DNA from: Crocinitomicaceae bacterium
Lineage (GTDB): Bacteria; Bacteroidota; Bacteroidia; Flavobacteriales_D; Crocinitomicaceae
NCBI GenBank assembly: GCA_029249445.1
Contig: JAQWHI010000006.1
Location: 1-64,000 of the forward strand
DNA: 64,000 nt
Direction: 5' to 3'
Positions 26,999 through 37,131 of this stretch are shown here, piece by piece. Positions within the stretch are counted from its first letter, which is position 1. The number at the start of each line of letters is the position of its first letter. The notes beneath the pieces are model-generated. The model saw only the letters and a program-made list of their open reading frames with translations. It made no database searches and was not told where the DNA came from. A program made the translations under genes and the position numbers.

Positions 26999-29900
26999 TT
27001 AGTCCATAGTTACATTGAGACACAATCCTCTCAATTCATGTAACAATACATTAAACGATTCTGGGATTCCAGGTTCTGGAATATTGTCCCCTTTAACAAT
27101 CGCTTCGTACGCTTTCGCACGACCAATTACATCATCCGATTTCACTGTCAGGATTTCTTGTAAGATGTTTGCAGCACCAAACGCTTCAAGCGCCCATACT
27201 TCCATCTCACCAAATCTTTGACCACCAAACTGAGCTTTACCACCAAGTGGTTGTTGAGTAATCAGTGAGTAAGGACCGATAGAACGCGCGTGCATCTTAT
27301 CATCCACCATATGTGAAAGTTTCAGCATGTAGATAATTCCTACAGTTGCAGTTTGATGGAAACGTTCTCCTGTTCCACCATCATATAAAAATGTTTTCCC
27401 AGATGTAGGAACTCCTGCCTTTTTGGTCCAACCGTCAATTTCTGAAGGATGCGCCCCATCGAAAATCGGTGTAGCGAATTTCATCCCCAGTTTCTCTCCA
27501 GCCCAACCAAGAACAGTTTCATAAATTTGACCTAAGTTCATACGTGACGGCACCCCAAGTGGGTTCAACACGATATCTACTGGTGTTCCATCTTCCAAGA
27601 ATGGCATGTCTTCTTGGCGAACAATATTTGCAACAATACCTTTGTTACCATGACGTCCGGCCATTTTATCACCGACCTTCAATTTGCGCTTCTTGGCAAC
27701 ATATACTTTGGCCATTTTCACAATTCCAGATGGAAGTTCATCTCCAACTGAAATATGAAACTTCTTGCGCTTGTAGGTTCCAAGTAAATCATTCGATTTG
27801 ATATTGAAGTTGTGAATGACGCGTCCAATCAAAATGTTGATTTTGTTATCGGACGTCCAATTCGTTGGATTTACAATAGAGAAATCAATTGCACCAAGAT
27901 TACGGGCAGAAAACTTTGTTCCCTTTTTGATGATTTCCTCTTTGAAGTTATTTGCAACACCTGCTGATTTATTGTCACCAACTATTTCCAATAACTTCTC
28001 AACTAATGTTGCTTTCAATCCAGCAAACTCAGTATCGTATTCAGCATCTAAACTCTCTAGAACTGGCTTGTCCTGTGCCTTCGCCTTTCGATCTTTGATC
28101 GCACGAGAGAACAATTTCTTGTTGACAACCACACCTCTAAGTGAAGGTCCTGCCTTCAATGATGCATCCTTCACATCTCCAGCTTTGTCACCAAAGATTG
28201 CACGAAGAAGTTTTTCTTCCGGAGAAGGATCAGTTTCACCTTTTGGAGTAATCTTTCCAATTAGAATATCACCTTCTTTAATTTCTGCACCGATTCGGAT
28301 TAAACCGTGTTCATCCAGGTCTTTCGTTGCATCCTCGCTCACGTTTGGAATATCAGAAGTAAGTTCTTCCATTCCACGTTTTGTATCACGAACATCCAAA
28401 GAGTATTCATCAATATGTATTGAAGTGAATACATCGTCACGAACAACTCGTTCTGAAATAACGATGGCATCCTCAAAGTTGTATCCTTTCCAAGGCATGA
28501 ATGCTACTTTCAAGTTTTGACCAAGAGCCAATTCTCCTTGTTGCGTTGCATAACCTTCACAGAGCACTTGTCCCTTTTCGACTTTGTCACCTTTTTCTAC
28601 GATTGGCTTCAAGTTGATACATGTTCCCTGATTTGTTTTCGCAAACTTCGTCAAAGGATACGTTGTAACTTCACCATCAAAACTTACAAGTTTATCTTCT
28701 TTGGTCCAATTGTAGCGAATCACAATTTCATTCGCATCTACGTATTCAACAACACCTTTCCCCTCAGCATTAATCAAAACACGAGAATCCTTTGCAACAA
28801 GCTCTTCAATACCTGTTCCAACAATTGGTGAATTTGGTTTCAATAAAGGAACAGCTTGACGCTGCATGTTCGATCCCATAAGTGCACGGTTCGCATCATC
28901 GTGCTCTAGGAATGGAATTGAAGAGGCCGCAATCGAAGCAATTTGATTTGCACCAACATCCATTAGACTCAATTCACTTGGTGGGACTACTGGGAAGTCA
29001 TGCCCTAAACGCGCTTTGACTAACTCTGTTTCGAATTTACCACTGTCATCCACTTTTGCATTTGCCTGAGCAATGATCTTTTCATCTTCTTCTTCAGCAG
29101 ATAAATAAATTGGTTCGTTCTTCGTATCCACCTTTCCGTTTGAAACACTTCTGTACGGAGTTTCGATAAATCCTAGTTTGTTCACTTTTGCGAATACGCA
29201 CAGTGATGAAATCAAACCAATGTTCGGTCCTTCAGGCGTTTCAATCGTACAAAGTCGACCATAGTGTGTATAGTGAACATCACGCACCTCAAAACCTGCT
29301 CTTTCTCTCGAAAGTCCACCAGGTCCAAGTGCGGACAAACGTCGTTTATGTGTTACCTCAGAAAGTGGATTCGTTTGATCCATAAACTGAGAAAGTTGAT
29401 TCGTTCCAAAGAATGAATTGATAACAGAAGAAAGTGTCTTCGCGTTGATCAAATCAATTGGAGTAAAAACTTCATTGTCTCGAACATTCATACGCTCACG
29501 AATTGTTCTTGCCATACGCGCAAGACCAACACCAAACTGAGAATACAATTGCTCACCAACTGTTCTTACACGTCTGTTAGATAAGTGATCAATATCATCT
29601 ACATCTGCCTTTGAGTTAATCAACTCAATCAGATATTTGATAATCGAGATCATATCCGCTTTTGTCAGTACACGGGAGGTTTCCTCCATGTTTACTTTCA
29701 ATTTTTTGTTCAACCGGAAACGTCCTACCTCACCGAGATCATAACGTGTATCGGAAAAGAATAATTTTTCAAATACCCCCTTTGCCGTCTCATAATCTGG
29801 TGGCTCAGCATTTCTTAGTTGACGGTAAATGTGTTCTACTGCTTCTTTTTCAGAATTTGAAGTGTCTTTTTGAAGCGTATTGTAAATGATTGTGAAATCT

Positions 29901-30817
29901 GCACTGTTGATGTCCTCTTTATGAAGAATGATCGTTTTTGATCCAGAATCAATAATCAAATCAATGTGTTCTTCTTCAAGAATTGTCTCTCGATCTAACA
30001 GTACTTCATTTCTCTCAATTGAAACAACCTCTCCGGTATCTTCGTCAACAAAATCTTCAACCCAAGACTTTAAAACTCTCGCCGCTAATTTACGCCCAAG
30101 AGCTTTTTTCAGATTTGTTTTCGTTGCTTTGAGTTCATCGGCAAGATCAAAAATCTCGAGAATATCCTTGTCACTCTCATACCCAATTGCTCGGAACAAT
30201 GTAGTAACAGGAAGTTTTTTCTTTCGGTCAATATAAGCATACATCACGCTGTTGATATCTGTCGCAAATTCAATCCATGATCCTTTAAAAGGAATAACAC
30301 GGGCTGAATAAAGCTTGGTACCATTTGCGTGACGGCTTTGCCCAAAGAAAACTCCAGGTGAACGGTGTAATTGCGATACAATTACTCTTTCTGCACCGTT
30401 TACCACGAATGATCCTTTCGGCGTCATATATGGAATCGTACCCAAATACACATCCTGCACGATTGTTTCAAAATCTTCATGCTCAGGGTCTGTACAGTAC
30501 AATTTTAATTTTGCTTTTAGTGGGACACTGTATGTCAATCCACGATCGATACATTCTGCAATAGAATATCGTGGCGGATCGATAAAATAGTCCAAAAACT
30601 CCAATACAAATTGGTTTCTTGTATCAGTAATAGGGAAGTTTTCAGCGAAAACTTTGAACAACCCTTCACTCTCTCTATTTTCTGGAGTCGTTTCCAGTTG
30701 AAAGAATTCTTGGAAGGATTTTAATTGAATATCCAAAAAATCTGGATATGCAAATGGATTTTTGCTTGACGCAAAATTCACTCTTGTCGAAATACTGTTT
30801 GATGATGCCAAGGCCAA
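26999..30817 (-). CDS. rpoB: DNA-directed RNA polymerase subunit beta (TTG start)
   Basis: Catalytic core subunit, 1272 residues. The N-terminal region [22 protein letters not shown] is typical of Bacteroidota. The rifampicin region reads [27 protein letters not shown], with Asp, His and Ser at the positions of E. coli 516, 526 and 531, so a rifampicin-sensitive form is predicted. The start codon is TTG; no in-frame ATG occurs before the conserved N-terminal region. The 128-base spacer from rplL is rich in stem-loops (30841-30918), so its expression may be tuned at the RNA level. Confidence 0.98.
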   Translation of the reverse strand: MALASSNSISTRVNFASSKNPFAYPDFLDIQLKSFQEFFQLETTPENRESEGLFKVFAENFPITDTRNQFVLEFLDYFIDPPRYSIAECIDRGLTYSVPLKAKLKLYCTDPEHEDFETIVQDVYLGTIPYMTPKGSFVVNGAERVIVSQLHRSPGVFFGQSRHANGTKLYSARVIPFKGSWIEFATDINSVMYAYIDRKKKLPVTTLFRAIGYESDKDILEIFDLADELKATKTNLKKALGRKLAARVLKSWVEDFVDEDTGEVVSIERNEVLLDRETILEEEHIDLIIDSGSKTIILHKEDINSADFTIIYNTLQKDTSNSEKEAVEHIYRQLRNAEPPDYETAKGVFEKLFFSDTRYDLGEVGRFRLNKKLKVNMEETSRVLTKADMISIIKYLIELINSKADVDDIDHLSNRRVRTVGEQLYSQFGVGLARMARTIRERMNVRDNEVFTPIDLINAKTLSSVINSFFGTNQLSQFMDQTNPLSEVTHKRRLSALGPGGLSRERAGFEVRDVHYTHYGRLCTIETPEGPNIGLISSLCVFAKVNKLGFIETPYRSVSNGKVDTKNEPIYLSAEEEDEKIIAQANAKVDDSGKFETELVKARLGHDFPVVPPSELSLMDVGANQIASIAASSIPFLEHDDANRALMGSNMQRQAVPLLKPNSPIVGTGIEELVAKDSRVLINAEGKGVVEYVDANEIVIRYNWTKEDKLVSFDGEVTTYPLTKFAKTNQGTCINLKPIVEKGDKVEKGQVLCEGYATQQGELALGQNLKVAFMPWKGYNFEDAIVISERVVRDDVFTSIHIDEYSLDVRDTKRGMEELTSDIPNVSEDATKDLDEHGLIRIGAEIKEGDILIGKITPKGETDPSPEEKLLRAIFGDKAGDVKDASLKAGPSLRGVVVNKKLFSRAIKDRKAKAQDKPVLESLDAEYDTEFAGLKATLVEKLLEIVGDNKSAGVANNFKEEIIKKGTKFSARNLGAIDFSIVNPTNWTSDNKINILIGRVIHNFNIKSNDLLGTYKRKKFHISVGDELPSGIVKMAKVYVAKKRKLKVGDKMAGRHGNKGIVANIVRQEDMPFLEDGTPVDIVLNPLGVPSRMNLGQIYETVLGWAGEKLGMKFATPIFDGAHPSEIDGWTKKAGVPTSGKTFLYDGGTGERFHQTATVGIIYMLKLSHMVDDKMHARSIGPYSLITQQPLGGKAQFGGQRFGEMEVWALEAFGAANILQEILTVKSDDVIGRAKAYEAIVKGDNIPEPGIPESFNVLLHELRGLCLNVTMD

Positions 30818-30840
30818 ACGTTTTTATTAGTGAATAAATT

Positions 30841-30918
30841 TGTGCTTAACGCACATTTTTTAGGTATTTAAAAGCACCTCTGCTTTAAAACAGGAATAGG
30901 CATCCGTCAAATGACGGA
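30841..30918 (-). promoter_or_regulatory. Structured rplL-rpoB spacer with three stem-loops
   Basis: Three short perfect stems: TCCGTC/GACGGA (30903-30918), AAAGCA/TGCTTT (30871-30886) and TGTGC/GCACA (30841-30855). None has a proper T run, so they look like processing or attenuation structures rather than a full terminator. E. coli has an attenuator and an RNase III site at the same place. Confidence 0.5.
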
Positions 30919-30945
30919 CACCTTTCCTTAAAATTTGTAAGAAGA

Positions 30946-31323
30946 TTACTTAATCTCTACTTCAGCTCCCGCCTCTTCTAGTGATTTTTTCAAACCTTCT
31001 GCTTCGTCTTTAGCTACACCTTCTTTCAAAGTTGCTGGTGCACTATCAACCATTTCTTTTGCATCTTTCAATCCTGCTCCAGTCAATTCTTTTACAAGTT
31101 TAACTACAGCTAGTTTAGATCCACCAGCAGCTTTAAGAATCACATCGAATTCTGTTTTCTCTTCTGCAGCTTCACCACCTCCAGCAGCACCTCCAGCAGC
31201 AACTGCTACAGCAGCAGCAGCAGGCTCAATACCGTACTCGTCTTTAAGGATTGTTGCTAGTTCATTTACGTCTTTAACTGTCAAGTTAACTAACGCTTCT
31301 GCCATTTCTTTCAAATCAGCCAT
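30946..31323 (-). CDS. rplL: 50S ribosomal protein L7/L12
   Basis: Stalk protein that recruits translation GTPases to the ribosome. The 125 residues show an N-terminal dimerisation domain, an Ala/Gly-rich hinge ([21 protein letters not shown]) broken at about residues 35-56, and the C-terminal domain [25 protein letters not shown] with LKDAKEMVD. It follows rplJ by 41 bases. Confidence 0.98.
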   Translation of the reverse strand: MADLKEMAEALVNLTVKDVNELATILKDEYGIEPAAAAVAVAAGGAAGGGEAAEEKTEFDVILKAAGGSKLAVVKLVKELTGAGLKDAKEMVDSAPATLKEGVAKDEAEGLKKSLEEAGAEVEIK

Positions 31324-31364
31324 TTTATTTTGTTTTAAAAAATTCGTAAAAAATTAATTATTGT

Positions 31365-31886
31365 TTATGCTCTTTCTTCGAGCGTTTTTAAGATACCAGC
31401 CAATTTACCGCCAGCACCTTTAAGTCCAGACACAACGTTCTTCGCAGGACTTTGAAGTATTGTGATAATCTCACCAATCAACTCTTCCTTCGACTTGATA
31501 TCTGAAAGTAATTTCACTTGGTCATCGCCAATGTAAACCCCTTCATCAATCCAAGCACCCTTAAGAATTGGCTTATCTGCTTTCTTGCGAAAATCTTTGA
31601 TAAGCTTTGCTGGCGCATTACCAACCTCCGAGAACATAATTGAAGTCGCTCCTGCAAGTGTGTCTTTCAACGCACCGAAGTCTTTATCTTCAACCTTATC
31701 CATCGCTTTTTCTAACAAGGTGTTTTTCACAACTCGCATAGAAATGTTCGCGTTGAATGCTTTTCTTCTCAGACTGTTCACTGTCTCTACTGTAAGTTCC
31801 GCAGTATCTGTTAAATAGATAACATTGTTCTCAGCAAGCTGAGCTGCCAAATCGTCTACATACTTTGCTTTTTCTTCTCTTGTCAT
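31365..31886 (-). CDS. rplJ: 50S ribosomal protein L10
   Basis: Base of the ribosomal stalk, binds 23S rRNA and L7/L12 dimers. The 173 residues begin TREEKAKYVDDLAAQL, with RRKAFNANISMRVVKNTLLEKA in the rRNA-binding part and a C-terminal helix for L7/L12. In many bacteria the L10-L12 complex represses its own mRNA; a leader structure was not evaluated here. Confidence 0.97.
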   Translation of the reverse strand: MTREEKAKYVDDLAAQLAENNVIYLTDTAELTVETVNSLRRKAFNANISMRVVKNTLLEKAMDKVEDKDFGALKDTLAGATSIMFSEVGNAPAKLIKDFRKKADKPILKGAWIDEGVYIGDDQVKLLSDIKSKEELIGEIITILQSPAKNVVSGLKGAGGKLAGILKTLEERA

Positions 31887-31897
31887 TTCAATAAAAT

Positions 31898-32593
31898 TTA
31901 AGCAATTAGTGATTTAGTATCAATTTGAATACTTGGACTCATTGTAGAACTGATGTAAACACTTTTCATGTATGTTCCTTTCGCTGAAGATGGTTTTAAC
32001 TTGATAAGCTCATTCAACAACTCATCTGCGTTGTCTTTGATCTTTTCACCATCAAAACTTGCTTTAGCGACCATCGCATGCACGATTCCGTATTTGTCGA
32101 CTTTAAAATCAATTTTACCTGCCTTTACTTCGCTTACTGCTTTAGCAACATCCATTGTTACAGTACCCGTTTTTGGATTCGGCATCAACCCTCTTGGTCC
32201 TAAAACACGACCTAAGGCTCCTACCTTACCCATACACGCTGGCATGGTAATGATAACGTCGATATCAGTCCAACCTCCTTTGATTTTTGCGATGTAATCG
32301 TCCAAACCAACGTGGTCAGCACCAGCCGCCTTTGCTTCTTCCTCCTTGTCAGGAGTACACAGTACAAGAACTTTAACGTCCTTACCCGTACCATGAGGCA
32401 ATGCAACAGTACCTCTCACCATTTGATTTGCTTTTCTTGGATCAACCCCAAGACGAACACAAATATCAACAGAGGCATCAAATTTAGTAGTTGAAACTTC
32501 CTTAACTAAGTTACATGCTTCTGTTAAGGAGTACGCTTTAGAAGAATCAATCTTCGCTAGAGCGTCTTTTCTCTTTTTTGAAATTCTTCCCAT
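31898..32593 (-). CDS. rplA: 50S ribosomal protein L1
   Basis: L1 stalk protein involved in E-site tRNA release. The 231 residues contain the signature region MPNPKTGTV at about 132-140, flanked by [10 protein letters not shown], and [11 protein letters not shown] at the C-terminus. It lies 11 bases downstream of rplK and 11 bases upstream of rplJ. Confidence 0.98.
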   Translation of the reverse strand: MGRISKKRKDALAKIDSSKAYSLTEACNLVKEVSTTKFDASVDICVRLGVDPRKANQMVRGTVALPHGTGKDVKVLVLCTPDKEEEAKAAGADHVGLDDYIAKIKGGWTDIDVIITMPACMGKVGALGRVLGPRGLMPNPKTGTVTMDVAKAVSEVKAGKIDFKVDKYGIVHAMVAKASFDGEKIKDNADELLNELIKLKPSSAKGTYMKSVYISSTMSPSIQIDTKSLIA

Positions 32594-32604
32594 AACAATT
32601 ACAC

Positions 32605-33048
32605 TTATTTAGTTGGTGCTTCACCACCTTTAACATTAACTCCCATCGAGCGAGCTGTCCCTGCTACCATACGCATGCCTGACTCAACTGTAAAACAGTT
32701 CATGTCTGGCAATTTGTCTTCTGCAATCTCTCTAACTTTATCCCAAGAAATTGTTCCTACTTTGGAACGGTTTGGTTCGGAAGAACCCTTCTTCAGTTTT
32801 GTTTTTTCGAGAATTTGGACCGCTGCTGGCGGAGTTTTAATTACGAAATCAAACGATTTGTCACTGTAAACAGTGATAACCGCCGGTAAAACCTTTCCAG
32901 CTTTGTCTTGCGTACGAGCATTAAACTGCTTGCAAAACTCCATAATGTTTACCCCTTTTGCACCAAGTGCGGGACCAACTGGAGGAGCTGGATTGGCTGC
33001 ACCACCTCTGATCTGTAATTTGATCAAACCTGCTACTTCTTTAGCCAT
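32605..33048 (-). CDS. rplK: 50S ribosomal protein L11
   Basis: Part of the GTPase-associated centre. The 147 residues start [28 protein letters not shown], the conserved proline-rich N-terminal domain, followed by [15 protein letters not shown] and the C-terminal rRNA-binding domain ending [10 protein letters not shown]. The 82 bases between it and nusG show no gene. Confidence 0.98.
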   Translation of the reverse strand: MAKEVAGLIKLQIRGGAANPAPPVGPALGAKGVNIMEFCKQFNARTQDKAGKVLPAVITVYSDKSFDFVIKTPPAAVQILEKTKLKKGSSEPNRSKVGTISWDKVREIAEDKLPDMNCFTVESGMRMVAGTARSMGVNVKGGEAPTK

Positions 33049-33130
33049 TTGTTTTTAAATTGTGTAGTCAAACATGGTTACTTACAGGAAGCTTTAATTG
33101 CTTTCACCACTCCTACGGTTAATATACTCT

Positions 33131-33685
33131 TTAAATTTCTTTCTCAACTTGCATATAGCTCAGCTCTAGCAAGTTCTTTCTTCCAAATATCTTTACCATT
33201 ACTTTCAGCTTCTTCTTGTCTTCATTGATTTCATCAATGACGCCGCTAAAATTGTTAAATGGTCCATCTATAACCTTTACAGATTCACCAATAACAAATG
33301 GTATTTTCATTTCTTCTTCTGTTTCTGATAGCTCATCGACTTTACCCAAAATACGATTCACCTCAGACAATCTCATTGGCGCTGGATCTCCACCTTTTTC
33401 GGTTCCAAGAAATCCAATTACGTTTGGAATCCCCTTAATTACATGGGGTACCTCACCAACCAAAGAAGCTTCGACCAATACATAACCAGGCAAGTAAGCT
33501 TTTTCTTTACTTACTTTCTTCCCTTTGCGCATTTGAAACACCTTTTCTGTAGGAATCAAAACTTGTCCAACAAAATCATCGAGCTTCAAACGAGAAATCT
33601 CCATATCAAGGTATTCCTTCACCTTTTTCTCTTTTCCACTAATGGCTCTCACCACATACCAACGCTTCTTTATTTCTGCCGCCAT
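33131..33685 (-). CDS. nusG: Transcription elongation/antitermination factor NusG
   Basis: Binds RNA polymerase and couples transcription to Rho or ribosomes. The 184 residues have the NGN domain (RWYVVRAISGKEKKVKEYL, then YLPGYVLVEA) and a C-terminal KOW motif (VIGESVKVIDGPFNNFSGVI) at about 130-150. It follows secE by five bases. Confidence 0.97.
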   Translation of the reverse strand: MAAEIKKRWYVVRAISGKEKKVKEYLDMEISRLKLDDFVGQVLIPTEKVFQMRKGKKVSKEKAYLPGYVLVEASLVGEVPHVIKGIPNVIGFLGTEKGGDPAPMRLSEVNRILGKVDELSETEEEMKIPFVIGESVKVIDGPFNNFSGVIDEINEDKKKLKVMVKIFGRKNLLELSYMQVEKEI

Positions 33686-33690
33686 GCTTT

Positions 33691-33918
33691 TTAGTTTAAA
33701 TCTAGTTTGTAGACAAAACCAATAATTCCTCTCCAGAACGACTGATCATCACCAGCAATACCGAAAGAGAAATCCATTCCGAAAATGATAAGCGAAATCA
33801 GAACAGATGCAATTACAACAATGATTGTGTTGCTCTGCAATTCCTTCCATGTTGGCCATGTAACACGATGAACCATCTCGGTTACAGTCTCATTTATATA
33901 CTCTTTAACTTTTGACAT
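33691..33918 (-). CDS. secE: Preprotein translocase subunit SecE
   Basis: Small clamp subunit of the SecYEG channel in the inner membrane. With the ATG at 33918 it is 75 residues: KVKEYINETVTEMVHRVTWPTWKEL, the conserved amphipathic region, and one transmembrane helix (TIIVVIASVLISLIIFGMDF). The open frame extends further upstream to 33978, but this extension would run into tRNA-Trp, so 33918 is the start. Confidence 0.93.
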   Translation of the reverse strand: MSKVKEYINETVTEMVHRVTWPTWKELQSNTIIVVIASVLISLIIFGMDFSFGIAGDDQSFWRGIIGFVYKLDLN

Positions 33919-33931
33919 CTCATCTATTTTG

Positions 33932-34004
33932 CACGGGCGGTAGGGCTCGAACCCACGACCAATGGATTTGGAATCCACTACTCTACCAACTGAGCTACAC
34001 CCGT
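33932..34004 (-). tRNA. tRNA-Trp (anticodon CCA)
   Basis: A 73-base cloverleaf. Acceptor ACGGGTG pairs with CGCCCGT (one G-U), D arm GCTCAGTTGGTAGAG, anticodon loop TTCCAAA, T arm GTGGG TTCGAGC CCTAC. The 3' CCA is not encoded. It lies between tuf and secE in the same transcript. Confidence 0.97.
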
Positions 34005-34095
34005 GTATTAACAGTATTTCTATTCGATCTACCGCTTTCTTTCAATTTCGGATTATACACATGCAAACCCTAAATTGCCAGATTTTTGTTCGTGT

Positions 34096-34116
34096 AAAAA
34101 GGGGAGCGAACTCCCC
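34096..34116 (-). terminator. Hairpin terminator after tuf (bidirectional form)
   Basis: GGGGAG CGAA CTCCCC (34101-34116) with T runs on both sides. It lies between the tuf stop and tRNA-Trp, so transcription of tRNA-Trp-secE-nusG may need partial readthrough or its own promoter. Confidence 0.8.
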
Positions 34117-34142
34117 TTTTTTAAATTATTTATATCAGTTGA

Positions 34143-35330
34143 TTACTCAATAATCTCAGTAACCTGACCAGCACCTACAGTTCTACCTCCTTCACGGATT
34201 GCAAAACGAAGACCCTTGTTCATTGCTACTGGTACGATCAATTTCACTGTAATCGTTACGTTATCTCCTGGCATAACCATCTCACGACCTGCTTCCAAGA
34301 AGATTTCTCCTGTTACGTCAGTTGTTCTTAAGTAGAACTGAGGACGGTATTTGTTGTGGAAAGGAGTGTGACGACCACCTTCTTCTTTCTTCAACACGTA
34401 GATTTCTGCTTTGAATTCTTTGTGTGGAGAAGTAGAATCTTTTTTACAGATTACCATTCCACGCTTGATTTGAGCTTTTTCAATACCTCTCAATAACAAA
34501 CCTACGTTATCTCCAGCTTCACCTCTATCAAGAATCTTACGGAACATTTCAACACCTGTAACAGTTGACTCTAATTTTTCGTCGCCCATTCCTAGGATAT
34601 CAACTGCGTCTCCTGAGTTGATCACTCCTGTTTCGATACGACCTGTTGCAACTGTACCACGACCAGTAATCGTAAATACATCTTCAACTGGCATAAGGAA
34701 GTCTTTGTCCACTTCACGAGGAGGAAGCTCAATCCACGTATCAACTTTTTCCATCAATTCGTTTACTGTAGCAACCCACTTATCCTCACCGTTCAATGCA
34801 CCAAGTGCAGAACCAGCAATGATCGGAGTGTTATCTCCATCGTACTCATAGAAATCAAGTAATTCTCTTATTTCCATTTCAACAAGCTCTAAAAGCTCTT
34901 CATCGTCAACCATGTCAACTTTGTTCATGAAAACAACCATTCTTGGAACACCAACTTGGCGACCTAGAAGGATGTGCTCACGTGTTTGAGGCATTGGCCC
35001 ATCAGTTGCAGCAACTACCAAAATTGCTCCATCCATCTGAGCAGCACCAGTAACCATGTTCTTTACGTAATCCGCGTGACCTGGACAGTCAACGTGCGCA
35101 TAGTGACGGTTATTCGTTTCGTACTCAATGTGCGATGTGTTAATAGTAATACCACGTTCTTTTTCTTCAGGAGCGTTGTCAATTGAAGAGAAATCGCGAG
35201 ATTCAGCAAGACCTTGAGAAGACAATACAGATGAGATTGCCGCTGTCAAAGTTGTTTTTCCGTGGTCGACGTGACCAATTGTTCCGATGTTTACGTGTGG
35301 TTTGGAACGATCAAATGTTTCCTTAGCCAT
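34143..35330 (-). CDS. tuf: Translation elongation factor Tu
   Basis: GTPase delivering aminoacyl-tRNA to the ribosome, 395 residues. G1 [10 protein letters not shown] (19-28), G3 [13 protein letters not shown]4 NKVDM, and the C-terminal domains ([20 protein letters not shown]) are all intact. It lies 96 bases after tRNA-Thr(GGT), so it belongs to a tRNA-tuf transcript as in E. coli thrU-tyrU-glyT-thrT-tufB. Confidence 0.99.
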   Translation of the reverse strand: MAKETFDRSKPHVNIGTIGHVDHGKTTLTAAISSVLSSQGLAESRDFSSIDNAPEEKERGITINTSHIEYETNNRHYAHVDCPGHADYVKNMVTGAAQMDGAILVVAATDGPMPQTREHILLGRQVGVPRMVVFMNKVDMVDDEELLELVEMEIRELLDFYEYDGDNTPIIAGSALGALNGEDKWVATVNELMEKVDTWIELPPREVDKDFLMPVEDVFTITGRGTVATGRIETGVINSGDAVDILGMGDEKLESTVTGVEMFRKILDRGEAGDNVGLLLRGIEKAQIKRGMVICKKDSTSPHKEFKAEIYVLKKEEGGRHTPFHNKYRPQFYLRTTDVTGEIFLEAGREMVMPGDNVTITVKLIVPVAMNKGLRFAIREGGRTVGAGQVTEIIE

Positions 35331-35426
35331 TGTTCTTTTTGTTTCTTAGTTAAAAAATAAACTTCTATATATACAAAAATTCCATTCGCCAACTGACGGA
35401 TGAAAAAATTTTCATTCTCTTTCTCG

Positions 35427-35498
<72 letters not shown>

Positions 35499-35520
35499 GC
35501 AAATCGTTCTTTTAAAATTG

Positions 35521-35593
35521 AGCGGGAGACGAGATTCGAACTCGCGACCCTCAGCTTGGAAGGCTGACGCTCTACCAACTGAGCTACTCCCGC
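35521..35593 (-). tRNA. tRNA-Gly (anticodon TCC)
   Basis: A 73-base cloverleaf: acceptor GCGGGAG with CTCCCGC, D arm GCTCAGTTGGTAGAGC, anticodon loop CTTCCAA, T arm GCGAG TTCGAAT CTCGT. Confidence 0.97.
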
Positions 35594-35614
35594 TTGTATT
35601 CATTTAAACTTTTG

Positions 35615-35696
35615 TGGGGAGAGCAGGATTCGAACCTACGAAGGCGTAGCCAGCAGATTTACAGTCTGCCCTCGTTGACCGCTTGAGTATCTCCCC
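35615..35696 (-). tRNA. tRNA-Tyr (anticodon GTA)
   Basis: An 82-base class II tRNA with a long variable arm: acceptor GGGGAGA with TCTCCCC, anticodon loop CTGTAAA, T arm TAGG TTCGAAT CCTG. Confidence 0.97.
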
Positions 35697-35713
35697 AAAA
35701 TTATGTTTTTTTG

Positions 35714-35787
35714 AGCCGATGGAGGGACTCGAACCCCCGACCTGCTGATTACAAATCAGCTGCTCTAGCCAGCTGAGCTACATCGGC
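35714..35787 (-). tRNA. tRNA-Thr (anticodon TGT)
   Basis: A 74-base cloverleaf: acceptor GCCGATG with CATCGGC, D arm GCTCAGCTGGCTAGAGC, anticodon loop TTTGTAA, T arm GGGGG TTCGAGT CCCTC. First gene of the transcript from the promoter at 35854-35883. Confidence 0.97.
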
Positions 35788-35828
35788 ACAATGTTGGTAT
35801 TTTTCAATATTTAAAAGAACTTTAAAAA

Positions 35829-35851
35829 CCCCCTACCTTTCGTTTAGGGAG
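35829..35851 (-). promoter_or_regulatory. Terminator-like hairpin at the start of the tRNA-tuf transcript
   Basis: On the minus strand CTCCCTA and TAGGGGG pair over seven positions (one G-U) around AACGAAAGG, followed by TTTTT. It begins about three bases after the -7 box, so essentially at the predicted transcription start. It may be an early attenuator or a 5' stabiliser. Confidence 0.5.
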
Positions 35852-35853
35852 TG

Positions 35854-35883
35854 CAAATGTATGAAACAAATTTCTTTTTACAA
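35854..35883 (-). promoter_or_regulatory. Consensus promoter of the tRNA-tuf-ribosomal protein-RNA polymerase super-cluster
   Basis: Minus strand TTG (35881-35883), exactly 19 bases, then TACATTTG (35854-35861), an exact match to the Bacteroidota consensus. It lies 67 bases upstream of the first tRNA. Confidence 0.8.
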
Positions 35884-35903
35884 CAAAAAAAAGTAAAAAA
35901 AGT

Positions 35904-35936
35904 AAAAAAAAATAAGGGTGGAAAAATCCACCCTTA
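35904..35936 (-). terminator. Terminator of hpf
   Basis: TAAGGGTGGA and TCCACCCTTA form a perfect ten-base stem with a four-base loop (35913-35936), followed on the minus strand by a T run (35904-35912). It insulates hpf from the strong tRNA promoter. Confidence 0.88.
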
Positions 35937-35960
35937 TAACCAATTCTTCAATTGCCTGAT

Positions 35961-36254
35961 TCAGGAATGCTTACCCTTTTTCTTCTCCACCTGTTTCTTC
36001 AATGCAGAAACCGCTTGATCTGTAGCTTCTTCAAAACTTTTGCATTGCTTTTTAGCGAACAACTCACTTCCAGGCAATAGAATCTTAACCTCTGCAATTT
36101 TGTTTTCTGCAGCGCCGTTTTTGTCAAGCTTCAGATAAACTTCGCTCGAAATTATTTTATCGTAAATCAATTCTAATTTTTTTACTTTGTCCTGAACGAA
36201 TTGAACCAGTTTTTGATCGGCTGTAAAATGGACAGCATTTACTTTAAAATCCAT
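35961..36254 (-). CDS. hpf: Ribosome hibernation promoting factor (HPF/RaiA, short form)
   Basis: Binds the 30S decoding region and inactivates ribosomes in starvation. The 97 residues (DFKVNAVHFTADQKLVQFVQDKVKKLEL, then AEVKILLPGSELFAKKQCKSFEEATDQAVSALKKQ in content) match the short HPF/YfiA domain; there is no C-terminal dimerisation domain as in long HPF. It follows xerC by four bases, giving the order rpsU-xerC-hpf. Confidence 0.9.
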   Translation of the reverse strand: MDFKVNAVHFTADQKLVQFVQDKVKKLELIYDKIISSEVYLKLDKNGAAENKIAEVKILLPGSELFAKKQCKSFEEATDQAVSALKKQVEKKKGKHS

Positions 36255-36258
36255 AGGT

Positions 36259-37131
36259 TTATTTTTTGTGTCCCCTCGGGTGAGACTGTGAATAAATCGT
36301 TGTTATCTCAGAAAAAGAGTTGTGCGTGTATATCTGTGTAGCAGACAAACTTGCATGACCAAGGAGTTCTTTTAGTGCTTCTAGGCCCGCACCATTGTTT
36401 AACATGTGAGTCGCAAAGGTGTGGCGCATAACATGAGGACTCTTTTTCTCCAAATCTGTTACCAATCCAAGGTACTTATTAATTTTCCGGTAGACAAATT
36501 TCGGATAAAGTTTCTTGCCACTATTTAAAACAAAAAAATAATCGTTATTTGCCAAAAGTACTTTGCGTAAATCACGGTATCGATTGATCAATTCTCCAAG
36601 CTGCTCTCCTATTGGAATGATACGCTCTTTATTTCGCTTACCCAAAACCTTAATCTGCTGCTTATCAACATTTACATCACGTAAATTGACCAATTCACTC
36701 GAACGAATGCCCGTTTGATACAAAACCTCAAACATCAACTTGTCGCGAACACCATCAAAATCTTCTCCAAACAAAACCTTAGTTTTACTCTCCTTGAACT
36801 CCTGCTGCTGTGCAAAGGATGGGAGTCGTTTCTCAGCCTTCGGTCCCTTAATGGACTGCATTGGATTTGTATCAATTGTTCCCGTTTTTGCAAGCCAACC
36901 AAAATAGGTCCGCAATGACGAAAGCTTCCTATTGACAGATCGATTCACATAACCATTGTCAATTAAATCAACGATCCAACCTCTGATCAACTTGGCTTCA
37001 ACTTCAAGAAGCTCTGATTGTTGAATAACTCCAGAAAATTCAATGAATTGCTCAATGTCTTTTTTGTATGCAAGACATGTATGCTCTGAAAAACGTCTTT
37101 CAGTAGATAAATAGTTTAAAAAATCATGCAT
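36259..37131 (-). CDS. xerC: Tyrosine recombinase XerC
   Basis: Resolves chromosome dimers at dif with a second Xer protein. The 290 residues have an N-terminal SAM-like core-binding domain (SEHTCLAYKKDIEQF) and the catalytic residues R143 (GIRSSEL), K165, H233 and R236 (SPHVMRHTFA), H259 (LGHASLSATQ) and Y268 (IYTH). The frame is open to ATG 37146, but that codon lies inside the rpsU terminator stem, so ATG 37131 is the better start. No mobile element surrounds it; this is the housekeeping enzyme. Confidence 0.93.
   Translation of the reverse strand: MHDFLNYLSTERRFSEHTCLAYKKDIEQFIEFSGVIQQSELLEVEAKLIRGWIVDLIDNGYVNRSVNRKLSSLRTYFGWLAKTGTIDTNPMQSIKGPKAEKRLPSFAQQQEFKESKTKVLFGEDFDGVRDKLMFEVLYQTGIRSSELVNLRDVNVDKQQIKVLGKRNKERIIPIGEQLGELINRYRDLRKVLLANNDYFFVLNSGKKLYPKFVYRKINKYLGLVTDLEKKSPHVMRHTFATHMLNNGAGLEALKELLGHASLSATQIYTHNSFSEITTIYSQSHPRGHKK

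Noticed and set aside
26999-30817. Rifampicin-resistance substitution in rpoB
   Set aside because: The key Asp, His and Ser positions are the sensitive type.
33919-33978. Longer secE start
   Set aside because: The extension is translated tRNA-Trp sequence.
36259-37131. Integrase of a mobile element
   Set aside because: Sequence, length and the rpsU-xerC-hpf setting fit housekeeping XerC; no attachment-site repeats or phage genes are nearby.
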